Part shown: one piece after another, positions 1-10,447 of the stretch
How the letters are laid out: every line of letters starts with the position of its first letter
How positions within the stretch are numbered: the stretch's first letter is position 1
Origin: Elainella saxicola E1
GTDB taxonomy: Bacteria > Cyanobacteriota > Cyanobacteriia > Elainellales > Elainellaceae
Assembly (NCBI GenBank): GCA_002796835.1
Contig: LUGL01000040.1
Coordinates: forward strand, 37,432-101,431
Direction of reading: 5' to 3'
DNA length: 64,000 nt
Program-made: the position numbers and the translations under genes
The notes under the pieces: model-generated
The model's database searches: none
The model's input: the letters and a program-made list of their open reading frames with translations, nothing else
Told to the model about the DNA's origin: nothing

Positions 1-1754
1 AAAACAAGATGGTGGTGCAGGCAGTCCATACGGCTAGCACTTGCTTTCAGGTCACCGGCGAAGGCTATAGTCCCGAAGGACAGTTTTATGCCGATCGGTT
101 TCAAATAGATGCAGTACAGCCTCAAACCCAGCCTGAATTGCAGTCACTGCTGCTGGCCTGTGTATTATGCAATGATGCAGTGCTGCAAAAAGAAAATGGC
201 GAATGGGCGATTTTGGGCGATCCAACGGAAGGAGCCCTGTTAGCGGTTGCTGGCAAAGCTGGATATCGCAAAGATCAGCTCGACTTATCGTTGCCTCGGG
301 TGGCAGAATTTCCCTTCTCGTCTGAGCGCAAACGTATGAGTGTGATGATTCAGGATGAGGGCAAGCTACTGGGTGAATCAGCAGGCCTGTTTATGTTTAC
401 GAAGGGATCCCCTGAACTGACTTTGGAACGTTGCACGCATATTTTGATCGGCGACAGTCGACAACCTCTAACGGCTGCTCAGCGACAGCAAATTTTAGAG
501 CAGAACAACGAATTGGCGGGTCGGGGCTTGCGAGTGTTAGGTTTCGCCGGTAAATTGTTAGACACTTTGCCTTCAGCAGGCTCTGAACAAACCTCTGAGA
601 CTGAGCTGAATTGGTTAGGATTGGTCGGCATGTTGGATGCACCCCGTCCAGAAGTGCGCGATGCCGTAGCAAAATGCCGTGCTGCCGGAATCCGCCCTGT
701 CATGATTACCGGCGATCATCAATTAACCGCGAAAGCGATCGCCGAAGATTTGGGTATTGCTCAAGCGGGCGATCGGGCAATTACGGGCCGCGAGTTAGAT
801 CAATTAACGACAAGTGAGTTAGAAGACGCAACTCAGAATATTAATGTCTATGCTCGCGTTTCTCCAGAACACAAGTTGCGCATCGTGCAGGCGTTGCGGC
901 ACCGCAATCAAGTGGTAGCCATGACGGGTGATGGCGTGAATGATGCTCCTGCCTTGAAACAGGCCGACATTGGCGTTGCCATGGGGATTACCGGCACAGA
1001 TGTTAGTAAAGAAGCCAGCGATATGGTGTTGCTTGACGATAACTTTGCCACGATCGTCTCTGCAGTTGAAGAAGGTCGAGTGGTATACACAAATATTCGT
1101 CGCTTTATTCGCTATATCTTAGGCAGCAATATTGGCGAAGTATTAACCATTGCAGCCGCACCTCTCTTAGGGCTGGGAGGGGTCCCCTTGTCGCCGCTGC
1201 AAATTTTATGGATGAACCTGGTCACTGACGGGGTTCCTGCCCTCGCACTCGCGGTTGAACCGGGCAGACCCAGCACCATGCAGCGATCGCCCAAAGATCC
1301 GAGTGAGAGCATTTTCGCCCGTGGGTTAGGAGCCTACATGCTGCGAATTGGACTGGTTTTGGCGATCGTCACTATTGCCATGATGAGTTGGGCTTATGGA
1401 TATACACAGGCAAATACGGCGGGGGGAACATTAGCACCCGATCGCTGGAAAACCATGGTCTTCACAACCCTTTGTCTTGCTCAAATGGGACATGCACTAG
1501 CCATGCGATCGAACACTAAACTCTTTGCCCAATTGAACCCGCTATCCAATCCTTACCTGTTGGTTTCTGTAGTGCTCACTTCCATTCTGCAATTACTGCT
1601 GATTTATGTTGAGCCGCTACGCAATTTCTTTGGCACCCAATTCCTCACATTCACGGAGTTGATGGTTTGTATTGGCTTCAGTGCCCTGATCTTCGTCTGG
1701 ATCGAGCTAGAAAAGCTGTTCATTAACTGGTACAAGTCTTCCCGCAGCAAATAG
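1..1754 (+). CDS. Cation-translocating P-type ATPase, C-terminal part (5' truncated by window edge)
   Basis: This is the C-terminal two thirds of a type II (Ca2+-ATPase/PMA-like) P-type ATPase, an inner-membrane pump that couples ATP hydrolysis to cation export or uptake. The reading frame is open to the window edge; its first visible residues (NKMVVQ) normally follow the DKTGTLT phosphorylation motif, so the phospho-Asp lies just outside. Visible are the nucleotide-binding motif KGSPE (nt 402-416), the hinge motif GDGVNDAP (from nt 927) and about six hydrophobic segments between nt 1090 and 1725. The ion is not provable from this part, but the Ca2+/cation antiporter that follows 40 bp downstream suggests calcium handling. 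Confidence 0.93.
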   Translation, partial: NKMVVQAVHTASTCFQVTGEGYSPEGQFYADRFQIDAVQPQTQPELQSLLLACVLCNDAVLQKENGEWAILGDPTEGALLAVAGKAGYRKDQLDLSLPRVAEFPFSSERKRMSVMIQDEGKLLGESAGLFMFTKGSPELTLERCTHILIGDSRQPLTAAQRQQILEQNNELAGRGLRVLGFAGKLLDTLPSAGSEQTSETELNWLGLVGMLDAPRPEVRDAVAKCRAAGIRPVMITGDHQLTAKAIAEDLGIAQAGDRAITGRELDQLTTSELEDATQNINVYARVSPEHKLRIVQALRHRNQVVAMTGDGVNDAPALKQADIGVAMGITGTDVSKEASDMVLLDDNFATIVSAVEEGRVVYTNIRRFIRYILGSNIGEVLTIAAAPLLGLGGVPLSPLQILWMNLVTDGVPALALAVEPGRPSTMQRSPKDPSESIFARGLGAYMLRIGLVLAIVTIAMMSWAYGYTQANTAGGTLAPDRWKTMVFTTLCLAQMGHALAMRSNTKLFAQLNPLSNPYLLVSVVLTSILQLLLIYVEPLRNFFGTQFLTFTELMVCIGFSALIFVWIELEKLFINWYKSSRSK

Positions 1755-1796
1755 CAGCATTCAACATCGAACATCTTGCAGAGAACACTAGGATTT

Positions 1797-2894
1797 ATGA
1801 GCACTACAGTAATTGGTTTACTGATTCTCGGTTTGGTCCTACTCGTCCTTGGTGCAGAAATTCTGGTTCGAGGAGCCTCCAAAATTGCCAGCATGGCAGG
1901 CATTTCACCCCTGGTCATTGGTTTAACGATCGTGGCTTACGGCACCAGTTCGCCGGAAATGGCGGTTAGCACCCTGACAAGTCTTTCAGGACAAGCAGAT
2001 ATTGCTGTGGGGAATGTCGTCGGTAGCAACATTTTCAATGTGTTGTTCATCTTAGGGATTTCAGCCCTCGTTTCACCTTTGGTGGTTGCTCAACAGTTAA
2101 TTCGGCTTGATGTTCCGATCATGATCGGCGTCTCAGTTCTCATGTTTGTTTTCGGCCTAGATGGAAATCTCAGCCGCATTGACAGCAGTATTTTATTGAT
2201 TCTAGGCATTCTCTACACCGTCTTTTTAATTTATCAAGGTCGGCAGGAGAAGAATCCAGAGGTTCAGGCAGAATATGAGCAGGAATATCAAGAACGGGGC
2301 GATCGGTCAACGCTGCAATGGCTCATCAACCTGGCCTACATCATTGGTGGTTTAGCACTGTTAGTTCTGGGTTCCCGCTGGCTGGTCGATGGCTCTATTA
2401 GCATTGCACGGGCGTTTGGGGTGAGCGAGCTGGTGATCGGTTTGACGATTGTGGCGATCGGCACTTCCCTACCAGAGTTGGCGACTTCTGTGGTGGCGAG
2501 TTTGAAAGGGGAAAGAGATATTGCGGTGGGGAATGTTGTGGGAAGTAACATTTTCAACATTCTGGCGGTGCTGGGTCTGGCTGGCATTGTCTCACCAACG
2601 GGTTTAGTTGTGTCTGAAGCGGCTCTACGGTTGGATATCCCAGTGATGATTGCAGTTGCAATTGCCTGTTTACCCGTCTTCGTGACGGGAAACCTGATCG
2701 CACGCTGGGAAGGTCTCATTTTCGTGTTCTACTATGTGGCTTACACCATTTATTTGATTTTGGATTCCGCGCAACATACAGGGTTGCCAATCTACAACAC
2801 CATCATGCTGGGTTTTGTGATTCCCTTAACGGTATTGACATTGGCAATTGTAGTTGGACGATCGCTACGAAAACCCAAACGCGTTAGGAACTAA
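1797..2894 (+). CDS. Calcium/sodium antiporter (CaCA superfamily, YrbG-like)
   Basis: Integral-membrane exchanger of 365 residues with the duplicated alpha-repeat layout of the CaCA family: the sequence GLTIVAYGTSSPE recurs as GLTIVAIGTSLPE, and GNVVGSNIFN is found in both halves. Roughly ten hydrophobic segments are visible, with a charged cytoplasmic loop in the middle (QEKNPEVQAEYEQEYQERG). A TTG 21 nt upstream extends the frame, but ATG at 1797 is preceded by AGGA at good spacing and starts directly with the first membrane segment. It probably forms a transcription unit with the upstream ATPase. Family knowledge: exchanges Ca2+ for Na+ or H+; ion specificity is inferred. Confidence 0.93.
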   Translation: MSTTVIGLLILGLVLLVLGAEILVRGASKIASMAGISPLVIGLTIVAYGTSSPEMAVSTLTSLSGQADIAVGNVVGSNIFNVLFILGISALVSPLVVAQQLIRLDVPIMIGVSVLMFVFGLDGNLSRIDSSILLILGILYTVFLIYQGRQEKNPEVQAEYEQEYQERGDRSTLQWLINLAYIIGGLALLVLGSRWLVDGSISIARAFGVSELVIGLTIVAIGTSLPELATSVVASLKGERDIAVGNVVGSNIFNILAVLGLAGIVSPTGLVVSEAALRLDIPVMIAVAIACLPVFVTGNLIARWEGLIFVFYYVAYTIYLILDSAQHTGLPIYNTIMLGFVIPLTVLTLAIVVGRSLRKPKRVRN

Positions 2895-3690
2895 TATTCT
2901 CTTCTACTTCTTCCGGCTCAACTAACTCATCATCCGGTTCTTCAACCCATTCGTCACTCAGGGATTCAACCCATTGCTTAATCAGATCGGTAGATCGGAA
3001 GGTGAAGTTGCCCCGCCAATGCTCGTAGGCTTCAACCTGCCGCATTTGCAGCACCATGGGTAGGCTGAGCCGCTCGATCTTCTCAGGATGAATCATGATC
3101 TCCTCAATTTCAGGGTGGGAGCGCTCAAGATGCTGATCCATATACTCATTAATCGCCTGCTGCCGCTGTTCGGGGTCGTTAGCATACTCTTGCTCAATCC
3201 GATCGATCGCCTCTTCCATTTCACGTGCTAAACAGGGCACATCATCTCGATCGAAAAAGGGATCCAGCGAAGGGTGAATTTCCCGATTCGGCATTTCATC
3301 CACCGAGAACAACCGATTCACGATCCGCAGGTGGGTGGGATTGGCCGCATAGCGATTGAAGCGTTTATCAAAGAAATCCAGACCAGCCAAGGCTCGCTGG
3401 CCCGATCGCAGGTCAAACAACATTTGATCCTCGCCCCGAAACGTAAAATAGCCCAGAATCAGCGGCTTATCAGCAGGCGTTAAAGTATTGTAGGAACGGG
3501 TGAAATGTAGTTTTTTGGCTTCCGCCTCATATAGCCAATTCCAGCGATCGCTTCTCGGCTCATATTCAATACACTTGAGCTTTTGCAGTGCACCGAGCAC
3601 CGTCTTCTTCTTAAACACCTGATAGTAGATGCGGACGGGTTGGTAAGGCTCTCCTGTTTTCACCGAAACGAGCTGTTTTTGAGTCGTCAT
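2884..3690 (-). CDS. Conserved cyanobacterial hypothetical protein
   Basis: A 268-residue soluble, acidic protein with no signal peptide or membrane segment. I do not recognise a named domain. The N-terminal half is rich in aromatic and basic residues (IYYQVFKKKTVLGALQKL), the middle carries FDKRFNRYAA and many Asp/Glu, and the C-terminus is a run of Glu/Asp/Val. Its last 11 bases overlap the convergent end of the antiporter gene, so both coding ends are fixed. Codon use is like the neighbours. The start ATG at 3690 is the first in frame. Confidence 0.8.
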   Translation of the reverse strand: MTTQKQLVSVKTGEPYQPVRIYYQVFKKKTVLGALQKLKCIEYEPRSDRWNWLYEAEAKKLHFTRSYNTLTPADKPLILGYFTFRGEDQMLFDLRSGQRALAGLDFFDKRFNRYAANPTHLRIVNRLFSVDEMPNREIHPSLDPFFDRDDVPCLAREMEEAIDRIEQEYANDPEQRQQAINEYMDQHLERSHPEIEEIMIHPEKIERLSLPMVLQMRQVEAYEHWRGNFTFRSTDLIKQWVESLSDEWVEEPDDELVEPEEVEENISS

Positions 3691-3781
3691 AACACCATGG
3701 CCGATCGCAGAATTTTTTATATGCTAAGCGAAGATCCAAACTTGAGCACTTCGGCTTGAAGACTTCCGATGAATTATCGGG

Positions 3782-4429
3782 TTAATTAAATTCCTGTAAT
3801 AGCCAGCGATTGATTTCGCCATCATCCTGGGTTTGGCTCCGCCGCAAGGCCTCTTCAACAAGGGCGATCGCCAATCCGGGCAATACCTGCGATTCCCAAA
3901 CCTGCTTACTGCCACCATCGCTGACTTCAAACGCAAATATCTGTCCAGCACTGACATCGACAACCCAATATTCTTTTACGCCCAGCCGTTCGTATAGCAA
4001 ACGCTTACGGCCCAAATCATCACTTAAGGTTGTGGAAGCAATTTCGATCGCCAGATGTGGTGCACCAAATTCATCGATATTAACTGGAGCATTATCTAAA
4101 GCGGGCAGGCGAAAGGTGGACCCAAGGTAGAACGCAATATCTGGCTGACAATCTCTGATGCCTGTTTTACGAAAGGTTGTATTGGTCAATTCAGCGCTGC
4201 GAATTATCTTTAGAGTCGTAAACAAAACCACCAGATTTGAAACAATTGAATTCTCTCGTCCATGCAAAGATCCTAGGGCAGCCATCTCAATTCTCATCCA
4301 GCCATCATCGTAATAGCATCGTCCTGCTTCGTAATTTGGATCGTCTGCCAACAGGAGATATGCCTCCCAAGCGGCTTCAATCCAGCTATCTGTCACTAGA
4401 TTTTGCGGCGCAGGTAAGGTATTTATCAT
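3782..4429 (-). CDS. Uma2 family protein (DUF820, PD-(D/E)XK nuclease fold)
   Basis: A 215-residue member of the Uma2/DUF820 family, which is strongly expanded in cyanobacteria. Recognisable elements are the conserved PDIAF strand, the acidic AIEIAS strand (positions expected for the PD-(D/E)XK catalytic site) and the C-terminal block RLLYERLGVKEYWVVD. The family is predicted to be endonuclease-like, but a cellular role is not established; many copies sit alone as here. No toxin-antitoxin partner is visible next to it. Codon use is normal and the gene looks intact. Confidence 0.9.
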   Translation of the reverse strand: MINTLPAPQNLVTDSWIEAAWEAYLLLADDPNYEAGRCYYDDGWMRIEMAALGSLHGRENSIVSNLVVLFTTLKIIRSAELTNTTFRKTGIRDCQPDIAFYLGSTFRLPALDNAPVNIDEFGAPHLAIEIASTTLSDDLGRKRLLYERLGVKEYWVVDVSAGQIFAFEVSDGGSKQVWESQVLPGLAIALVEEALRRSQTQDDGEINRWLLQEFN

Positions 4430-4512
4430 TGGCGATTCCCTCTGCTAATCCTTCTGTTTCACGCGGTTCCTAAACGGTCCGATTTCAACGGCTCCATTAT
4501 GGCCATTCCGAC

Positions 4513-5529
4513 TCAACGCCGATCGCGCTCCAGATCATAAATTGCTTTTTCCCAATACCAATCTTCTGGCATTCCGGGATGCTTTTGGCGGAGGCGATCG
4601 ACCAACCCCATCGCGATCCGTCGATCATCCCCGACTAAACGCAACAGCTTTCTTTGCACTGCCGCACTCACCCGTCCAGTTGGCGTGGCATAGCGAATCA
4701 TCCGAGAGCTGCGACGCAAGGTTTGAGCCTGAGTGACGCGGGTTTGTTTGGCTTTCAATTGCTCAATTTGATCGAACATCTGTTTCGCCATGTGCTTGTC
4801 CGATCGATCGAGATACAGTCTGGCCGCCTGTCGGTAATCTTCGATCGCCCCCCACAAATTATCGGCAGCCGCTCGCACTTGCGCTCGATAGACATAGGCT
4901 CGCACCTCTTGCGGATCGATCTGAATCGCCCAATCCAAATCAGCGATCGCGCTGCTGTAACCTTTCAATTTGGCTTTCTCGACGGCCCGCTGCAAAAACT
5001 CTTCGGTTGAAACAGGGGCAGGCAGGACAGGCTGACTGACCGGGGATGGCGCGGGTTGAAGCTGACGAATCAGAGCTAAACAGCGACGGCAGTTTGCCAC
5101 ATCTTGCTGATCTAGATACAGTTCTGCTGCTTTTTTGTAGCTGGCGATCGCCTTTTCGGTCATACCCTGCTTGCTGCGCGTGGTTCCCAGCAGATGATAG
5201 GTTACCGCAGAGTCAGGTTTGAGCCGAATCGCATCTTTCACATCGGCAACGGCTGGTTCTAACTGCCCTGCACTCACATGCGCCAACGCCCGGACATAGT
5301 ACAGATTCGCATTTTGGCAATCTGTTAAGAGCGATCGGGTATAGTCGGCGATCGCCTCAGCAAACTGATTCAGCTTGAAATGAACTCGGCCTCGTTGATA
5401 ATAAGCTTCACCAAAGTCAGGATGCAGGTGCAGGACTCGATCGAACAAATCTAAAGCTTCCGGCCATTCACCCGCTTCTGCCTTCGCCAGACCTTGCTGA
5501 TAAAGCGTTTCGTCCATGCCTGAATCCAT
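4513..5529 (-). CDS. Tetratricopeptide repeat protein
   Basis: A 338-residue cytoplasmic protein with TPR units in two blocks (about residues 7-150 and 185-255), e.g. HPDFGEAYYQRGRVHFKLNQ. A spacer rich in Pro/Val (QPAPSPVSQPVLPAP) separates the blocks. The last 65 residues form a different module (RKLLRLVGDDRRIAMGLV... DWYWEKAIYDLERDR) that I know as a common C-terminal block of cyanobacterial TPR proteins. TPRs mediate protein-protein contacts; the partner is unknown. It is divergent from trhO across a 180-bp gap holding both promoters. A second in-frame ATG lies 12 nt inside. Confidence 0.88.
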   Translation of the reverse strand: MDSGMDETLYQQGLAKAEAGEWPEALDLFDRVLHLHPDFGEAYYQRGRVHFKLNQFAEAIADYTRSLLTDCQNANLYYVRALAHVSAGQLEPAVADVKDAIRLKPDSAVTYHLLGTTRSKQGMTEKAIASYKKAAELYLDQQDVANCRRCLALIRQLQPAPSPVSQPVLPAPVSTEEFLQRAVEKAKLKGYSSAIADLDWAIQIDPQEVRAYVYRAQVRAAADNLWGAIEDYRQAARLYLDRSDKHMAKQMFDQIEQLKAKQTRVTQAQTLRRSSRMIRYATPTGRVSAAVQRKLLRLVGDDRRIAMGLVDRLRQKHPGMPEDWYWEKAIYDLERDRR

Positions 5530-5708
5530 CTTTGCAATGCGTAGGGTAGTTCCACTCTAGCCCACAGGTTCCAGGATTGGCGGTAAACTGGGAAAGCACT
5601 GCAACTGGCCCCATACGGTGATGCTCAAGGGAGTTCAAACGCTCAATTGACGTTCTGACTGCCGTTTTTCCAGCCTGTTTTGTCTTTAATTCTGCCGACA
5701 TCTGCAAG

Positions 5709-6587
5709 ATGACCTTTGTTGTTGCCACCTTCTACAAATTTGTCCGCTTCCCCGATGCTGCCGAAATGCAGCCCAAACTGCTGGACTTTTGCAACAGTCA
5801 GAATATTCGTGGCACGATTCTCCTGGCTGAAGAAGGCATCAACAGCACGATCGCCGGATCGCGTCAGGCCATCGATCAGGTCTTGGCTTATTTACGATCG
5901 GATGCGCGCCTCGTCGATTTGGAGCATAAAGAATCCCAGGCTGACTCCATGCCGTTCGATCGAATGAAGGTGCGGCTGAAAAAAGAAATCGTCACGCTGG
6001 GTGTGCCAGAAGTGGATCCAAATACGCAAGTCGGCACCTATGTGGAGCCACAGGACTGGAATGTGCTGATTTCTGATCCAGAAGTCGTGGTAATCGATAC
6101 TCGCAATCAGTATGAGGTCAACATTGGCAGCTTTAAAGGAGCCAAGGATCCACAAACGGCTTCTTTTCGGCAATTCCCGGAATATGTGCAGCAGCATCTC
6201 GATCCAGCTCGGCATAAGAAAGTAGCAATGTTCTGCACGGGCGGCATTCGCTGCGAAAAAGCTTCCTCCTTTATGCTGTCGCAAGGCTTTCAAGCGGTGT
6301 ATCACCTCAAAGGCGGCATTTTGAAATATCTGGAAGAAGTCCCTCCCGAAGAAAGCCTCTGGCAGGGAGAATGCTTTGTTTTCGATCAGCGCGTCGCTAT
6401 TCAACATGGACTGGAATTGGGTACGCACGAGATGTGCTTAAGCTGTGGCCATCCCATTACAGATGAAGATAAAACTTCTCCGAAATATGTGCTGGGAATT
6501 TCCTGTCCTTTTTGCTTCGATCAACTGACGCCAGAAAAACGAAGACGCCAGGAAGCCCGACGGCAGCAATTTCACGGCAGCCCCTAG
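5709..6587 (+). CDS. trhO: tRNA 5-hydroxyuridine synthase TrhO (rhodanese-domain, YceA family)
   Basis: A 292-residue protein matching TrhO/YceA, which hydroxylates uridine 34 of certain tRNAs to ho5U using O2. An N-terminal ferredoxin-like UPF0176 domain is followed by a rhodanese domain with the active-site loop [10 protein letters not shown] (about nt 6232-6261), where the first Cys is the expected catalytic residue. A C-terminal extension has four Cys (CLSCGH and CPFC) that look like a zinc-binding site and then a very basic tail. Length is in the family range. The gene stands alone, divergent from the TPR gene. Confidence 0.93.
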   Translation: MTFVVATFYKFVRFPDAAEMQPKLLDFCNSQNIRGTILLAEEGINSTIAGSRQAIDQVLAYLRSDARLVDLEHKESQADSMPFDRMKVRLKKEIVTLGVPEVDPNTQVGTYVEPQDWNVLISDPEVVVIDTRNQYEVNIGSFKGAKDPQTASFRQFPEYVQQHLDPARHKKVAMFCTGGIRCEKASSFMLSQGFQAVYHLKGGILKYLEEVPPEESLWQGECFVFDQRVAIQHGLELGTHEMCLSCGHPITDEDKTSPKYVLGISCPFCFDQLTPEKRRRQEARRQQFHGSP

Positions 6588-6838
6588 CTCAACCCAAACT
6601 CCCAATCAATTGGCTTGAATCCGAGCTGAGCGGCAGCATCAAGATCGATCGCCCAAATGCATCTGGGGCACTTTAAAGACAAAAGCAGAAGGAGATTGTC
6701 GTCACAGAAGTTAGCCACCCTGGCATCTTTGTTCCTCAAGCAGGAGGCAACGGCTAATTTCCCGGTCCTACAGTCTTTTTCACAAATATTTAGAATTAAA
6801 GAACATGATGCGAGACGCAATACCTTAGGGAGGACTGG

Positions 6839-8992
6839 ATGCCAATTGAAATGAATCACAAACGAGATGGCAAAACTCCTCAGCCCCGCAACTTTGGGAG
6901 TGGGCTATTCTCGTTGCTGATTACGCTGTTTTTGATCAATTTTGTAGTTATCCCTGCCTTCCGTCCAGGTCCCACGCGCGTTCCCTATAGTGAATTCTTA
7001 AAGCAAATTCGATCGGGCCAGGTTGACCAGGTCTTGTTGGGTTCTGAAGAAATCCGCTACATCCTGAAAGAAGGGGCAGCGAAGAATGCTGAAAATCCAG
7101 CAAGTCCAGTACCCTCAGCCAGCCCAACAGCCCCTGTTGCTCCAGAAGCATCACCTACCGCTGAAACCCCAGCATCTCCTGCACCTCAACCTGCCAGTCC
7201 AGCTACCCCGACCGCTCCTCCACCGAGCGCTAGTGTCTCGCCGTCGCCAACAAATCCATCCGATCGCCCATCGTCCAATCGTCAATCAGACAACCTTTAC
7301 TCCACTGTGCCGATCGCAGATAACACGCGCGAGTTAGTCAATTTGCTGGAAAAACAAGGGGTCGAGTTCGGGGCCGCACCTGCTAACCAGGGTGGATTTC
7401 TCAGTACGCTGTTGGGCTGGGTAATTCCGCCTCTGATTTTTGTCGGCATCTGGGCCTGGTTCTTGCAGAAAGCGCAGGGCGGATCGGCAGCTTTAACCGT
7501 CGGCAAAAGCAAGGCACGCATCTATGCTGAGGGCAATACGGGCGTTACTTTTGATGATGTCGCTGGGGAAGATGAAGCGAAGGCTGAGCTAGAAGAGATC
7601 GTCGAGTTTCTCAAAAATCCAGATAAGTACACCAAAATTGGGGCTGTGATTCCTAAAGGGGTGCTGTTGGTCGGGCCGCCCGGAACGGGTAAGACTCTGT
7701 TGGCAAAGGCGATCGCTGGTGAGGCAGGGGTGCCTTTCTTCAGCATTTCGGGTTCAGAATTTATTGAACTGTTTGTTGGGGTTGGTGCGGCAAGGGTGCG
7801 CGATCTATTCCAGCAAGCCAAGCAGAAAGCGCCCTGCATTGTGTTTATCGACGAGTTGGACGCTCTTGGCAAGGCCCGCAGCAGCAGCAGTTCTTTTGGC
7901 AGCAATGACGAGCAGGAACAAACGCTTAACCAGTTGCTGACTGAAATGGACGGTTTCGAAGGCAACACCGGCGTGATTATCATTGCCGCTACGAACCGCC
8001 CCGAAGTTCTGGACTTAGCACTGCGGCGGCCCGGACGCTTCGATCGCCAAGTGACCGTCGATCGGCCTGATAAATTGGGGCGAGAAGCCATTTTGCGGGT
8101 CCATGCCAAAAAGGTGCAGCTAGAAAGTGATGTGGATTTAGGGGCGATCGCCACTCGCACTCCCGGCTTTTCTGGTGCCGATCTGGCCAATTTGATCAAT
8201 GAATCGGCCTTGCTGGCAGGCCGTAAAAGTCAATCTGCGATCAAAATGGTAGACCTGAATGAGGCGATCGAACGGGTAATTGCTGGATTGGAACGCAAGT
8301 CGCGTGTGCTGAATCCGCTGGAACGCAAGATTGTCTCCTATCACGAGGTGGGTCACGCGATTGTCGGCTTCTTGATGCCAGGTTCAAATCGGGTTGAGAA
8401 AATTTCGATCGTGCCACGCGGAGTGGGAGCACTGGGCTATACGCTTCAGTTGCCAGAAGAAGATCGCTTTTTGATGGCTGAAGATGAAATTCGAGGCCGG
8501 ATTGCCACTTTACTGGGTGGACGATCGGCAGAGGAAGTGATCTTTGGCAAAGTTTCCACCGGAGCAAGCGACGATATCCAAAAAGCAACGGAAATGGCCG
8601 AGCGGATGGTCACCATTTATGGCATGGATAGCAAACTGGGTCCCGTTGCTTTCGAGCGGGTACAGCAGCAGTTTCTCAATCCTAACAGTGCCCGTCGTCC
8701 GATTAGCCCTGAAGTGACGGCTTTGATCGATCGCGAAGTGCAGCGCATTATTGATGCGGCTCATCGGGCAGCGCAAGAAATTTTACGGCTGAATCGCGCC
8801 TTGCTGGAAGAAATTGCCCAAAACTTGCTGCAAGATGAGGTGCTGGAAGGCGAACCGTTACAACAGTTCCTCAAACGGGCTCAGCCTCCAGAAATGCTAG
8901 CGGAATGGTTGCGATCGGGGCAATTACAGCTTGATACTTCGTTACAGGCCGATCATACCGTTGACGCCGCGATCCGTTCAGATCTAGGCTGA
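6839..8992 (+). CDS. ftsH: ATP-dependent zinc metalloprotease FtsH (FtsH3-like) with Pro/Ser/Ala-rich insert
   Basis: A membrane-anchored AAA+ protease of 717 residues. Order: short basic N-terminus, TM1 (about residues 22-40), a periplasm/lumen-side domain, TM2 (about 190-208), AAA domain with Walker A GPPGTGKT (about 279) and Walker B FIDELD, then the peptidase domain with zinc motif HEVGH (502-506). The SRH motif reads RRPGRFDRQ. The loop between the TM segments carries an unusual stretch rich in Pro, Ala, Ser and Thr (about residues 85-145). The AAA region ([24 protein letters not shown]) resembles cyanobacterial FtsH3. GGGAGGA sits 4 nt before ATG 6839. FtsH proteases remove damaged photosystem II subunits and other membrane proteins. 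Confidence 0.96.
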   Translation: MPIEMNHKRDGKTPQPRNFGSGLFSLLITLFLINFVVIPAFRPGPTRVPYSEFLKQIRSGQVDQVLLGSEEIRYILKEGAAKNAENPASPVPSASPTAPVAPEASPTAETPASPAPQPASPATPTAPPPSASVSPSPTNPSDRPSSNRQSDNLYSTVPIADNTRELVNLLEKQGVEFGAAPANQGGFLSTLLGWVIPPLIFVGIWAWFLQKAQGGSAALTVGKSKARIYAEGNTGVTFDDVAGEDEAKAELEEIVEFLKNPDKYTKIGAVIPKGVLLVGPPGTGKTLLAKAIAGEAGVPFFSISGSEFIELFVGVGAARVRDLFQQAKQKAPCIVFIDELDALGKARSSSSSFGSNDEQEQTLNQLLTEMDGFEGNTGVIIIAATNRPEVLDLALRRPGRFDRQVTVDRPDKLGREAILRVHAKKVQLESDVDLGAIATRTPGFSGADLANLINESALLAGRKSQSAIKMVDLNEAIERVIAGLERKSRVLNPLERKIVSYHEVGHAIVGFLMPGSNRVEKISIVPRGVGALGYTLQLPEEDRFLMAEDEIRGRIATLLGGRSAEEVIFGKVSTGASDDIQKATEMAERMVTIYGMDSKLGPVAFERVQQQFLNPNSARRPISPEVTALIDREVQRIIDAAHRAAQEILRLNRALLEEIAQNLLQDEVLEGEPLQQFLKRAQPPEMLAEWLRSGQLQLDTSLQADHTVDAAIRSDLG

Positions 8993-9043
8993 TCAAAATC
9001 TGGTAAGAACCAGCCCACTTCTCCAGGACGCATTTATCTATCC

Positions 9044-9427
9044 ATGCCGTCTGACTTTTTCGATTCTTACGATTCTGATGCGGTTCACTTATCTCAACCT
9101 AGCGTAACGTCTGAAGGCCAAACATCAGTGAGCTGGCTGGAGCCGTCTCGGTTTGATCATCCTGCCAATGGGCTGGCCGAAACGATCGACCCTCTGCCGC
9201 CGCTGCATCAAGACCATCCTGCGCCAGCACTCAAAATCTCCTATGTGAGTATCCATGCATCCCCTCTGATGCCACTACGCACGAGAGATTTGCAGGCATT
9301 GACTGAGCTGTTTCAGCAGGATGAAATTGAGTCGATCGAAGCCGATATCATGGACAATTTGCTGCGACGATCGCCTACGCCTCATTGGGAAGACCTGGAT
9401 TCTCACCTCTTGCATGATTCTCTTTGA
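9044..9427 (+). CDS. Small acidic hypothetical protein
   Basis: A 127-residue acidic reading frame 51 bp downstream of ftsH on the same strand. It has no recognised domain: a Ser/Asp-rich N-terminus (SDFFDSYDSD), a Pro/His-rich middle, and a C-terminal half (LRTRDLQALTELFQQDEIESIEADIMDNLL) that looks like two amphipathic helices. ATG 9044 is the only sensible start. It is followed by a hairpin terminator at about 9458-9482, which supports it as the last gene of an ftsH transcription unit. Function unknown. Confidence 0.6.
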   Translation: MPSDFFDSYDSDAVHLSQPSVTSEGQTSVSWLEPSRFDHPANGLAETIDPLPPLHQDHPAPALKISYVSIHASPLMPLRTRDLQALTELFQQDEIESIEADIMDNLLRRSPTPHWEDLDSHLLHDSL

Positions 9428-9455
9428 TCAAAAATCAAGAGGATCAAAAACCAAA

Positions 9456-9483
9456 AGGGATGACGAACTCGTCACCCCTCTAT
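9456..9483 (+). terminator. Hairpin terminator
   Basis: The stem pairs AGGG-TGACG with CGTCA-CCCCT around a short loop, with one bulged base, 30 bp after the stop of the small acidic gene. It is followed by a T-rich stretch. It probably closes the ftsH unit. Confidence 0.55.
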
Positions 9484-9487
9484 ATGG

Positions 9488-9517
9488 TTTCAGTTTTAGC
9501 TATTTCAGTTTTAGCTT
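9488..9517. repeat. 15-bp tandem repeat, two copies
   Basis: Two adjacent copies of TTTCAGTTTTAGCTA (the second ends in T) lie between two converging genes. A weaker related word (TTTTAGTCTGGA) follows directly. No function is evident. Confidence 0.6.
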
Positions 9518-9531
9518 TAGTCTGAATTGTT

Positions 9532-9843
9532 TTAGTCTGGATTACCGTCAGGACGATGATTACGAATTCGTTCGGCCTCGGGGCAATCTTCTGAAACCAA
9601 CGGTTCTACATCTCCTCGGGGCACCGTCGCGAGTTTCTGCATGACCGAGCCAATGCTTTCTAAGCGAATCATCTCTTCCCACGAACAAATTTCATCTTCC
9701 TCTTCTGTCTCATAGCGGACAGTTACTAGATCACCTTCAATATCGAGAATGCGAGCACGCTCGATCCAACGCTGTTGATCCCGCAAAAAGATCCAGACTT
9801 CGCGACCATCACAACAGAGTTGATAGATCTTGCGGTGTAGCAT
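9532..9843 (-). CDS. DUF6679-like conserved cyanobacterial protein
   Basis: A 103-residue protein that I recognise as a small family widespread in cyanobacteria (DUF6679-like). The conserved part is the first 70 residues: LCCDGREVWIFLRDQQRWIE followed by a beta-rich segment and a run of Glu (YETEEEDE). The C-terminal 30 residues are more variable. It looks like a small Tudor/SH3-type beta barrel, but this is inference. No membrane segment. On the minus strand AGGAGACG lies 5 nt before the start codon. Function unknown. Confidence 0.75.
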   Translation of the reverse strand: MLHRKIYQLCCDGREVWIFLRDQQRWIERARILDIEGDLVTVRYETEEEDEICSWEEMIRLESIGSVMQKLATVPRGDVEPLVSEDCPEAERIRNHRPDGNPD

Positions 9844-10447
9844 GTATCACGTCTCCTGAGCAAACTGTTTTTCAAACAAGGGACCAAGACAACGACACCA
9901 AGGGTTACCATTGCCTCACAAGCAAACTCTGAACCTTAAACCAATCGACTCGCTCTAAGCGGCACATCACATTCCTCGCTAGAAGTGCTCGTATCATGCT
10001 TCCAGTCTAGCAATAGGTGTTGCCCATCCAGCGATTGAAGGGGGGAGCAGGATGATTAAATTCATTAAAAAATCGGGAAATAGGGTTGGCGAGAACTGGA
10101 AAGCCGTTTCGTTCATCATTGAAGATTCAGTTGGAGGGTGAGTAGATTTAGAGTATGGCGATCGAATCATAGGAAGGCCAAAACCTCTAAAGCTCGAATC
10201 AAACGCGAATCCAGAAGCAACACTTGGCGGCTAAGGAGGTAAAGGCACCACCTGTCTAAACAAACGGAGTACGGGCTTCATCGCACCGAATTAAGTGAGC
10301 ATGCTTCTGAGTTTTTCTCGAAGTTTAGTAGGATTATCCCACTGATACTACGAAAGCACTAGATTTATCTACCATTCTAGCCACAAAATTCAAGACCCCC
10401 CGTTAAAGTTCTAATCGCTACCCTATTTTTCATCTGAGATTTACCGC
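9844..10447. other. Gene-free intergenic region (604 bp)
   Basis: Divergent region between the DUF6679-like gene and the creatininase gene, so it must hold both promoters. No convincing ORF is present. A GGAGG word near 10232 is not followed by a start codon. A small hairpin (CTTC-GAG with CTC-GAAG) lies near 10303-10324. I cannot assign an RNA gene here, although the length leaves room for one. Confidence 0.5.

Noticed and set aside
4237-4473. Plus-strand ORF over the Uma2 gene
   Set aside because: Antisense shadow of a clear coding region.
10190-10330. Possible structured RNA upstream of the creatininase gene
   Set aside because: Weak short hairpins only; no match to a family I know.
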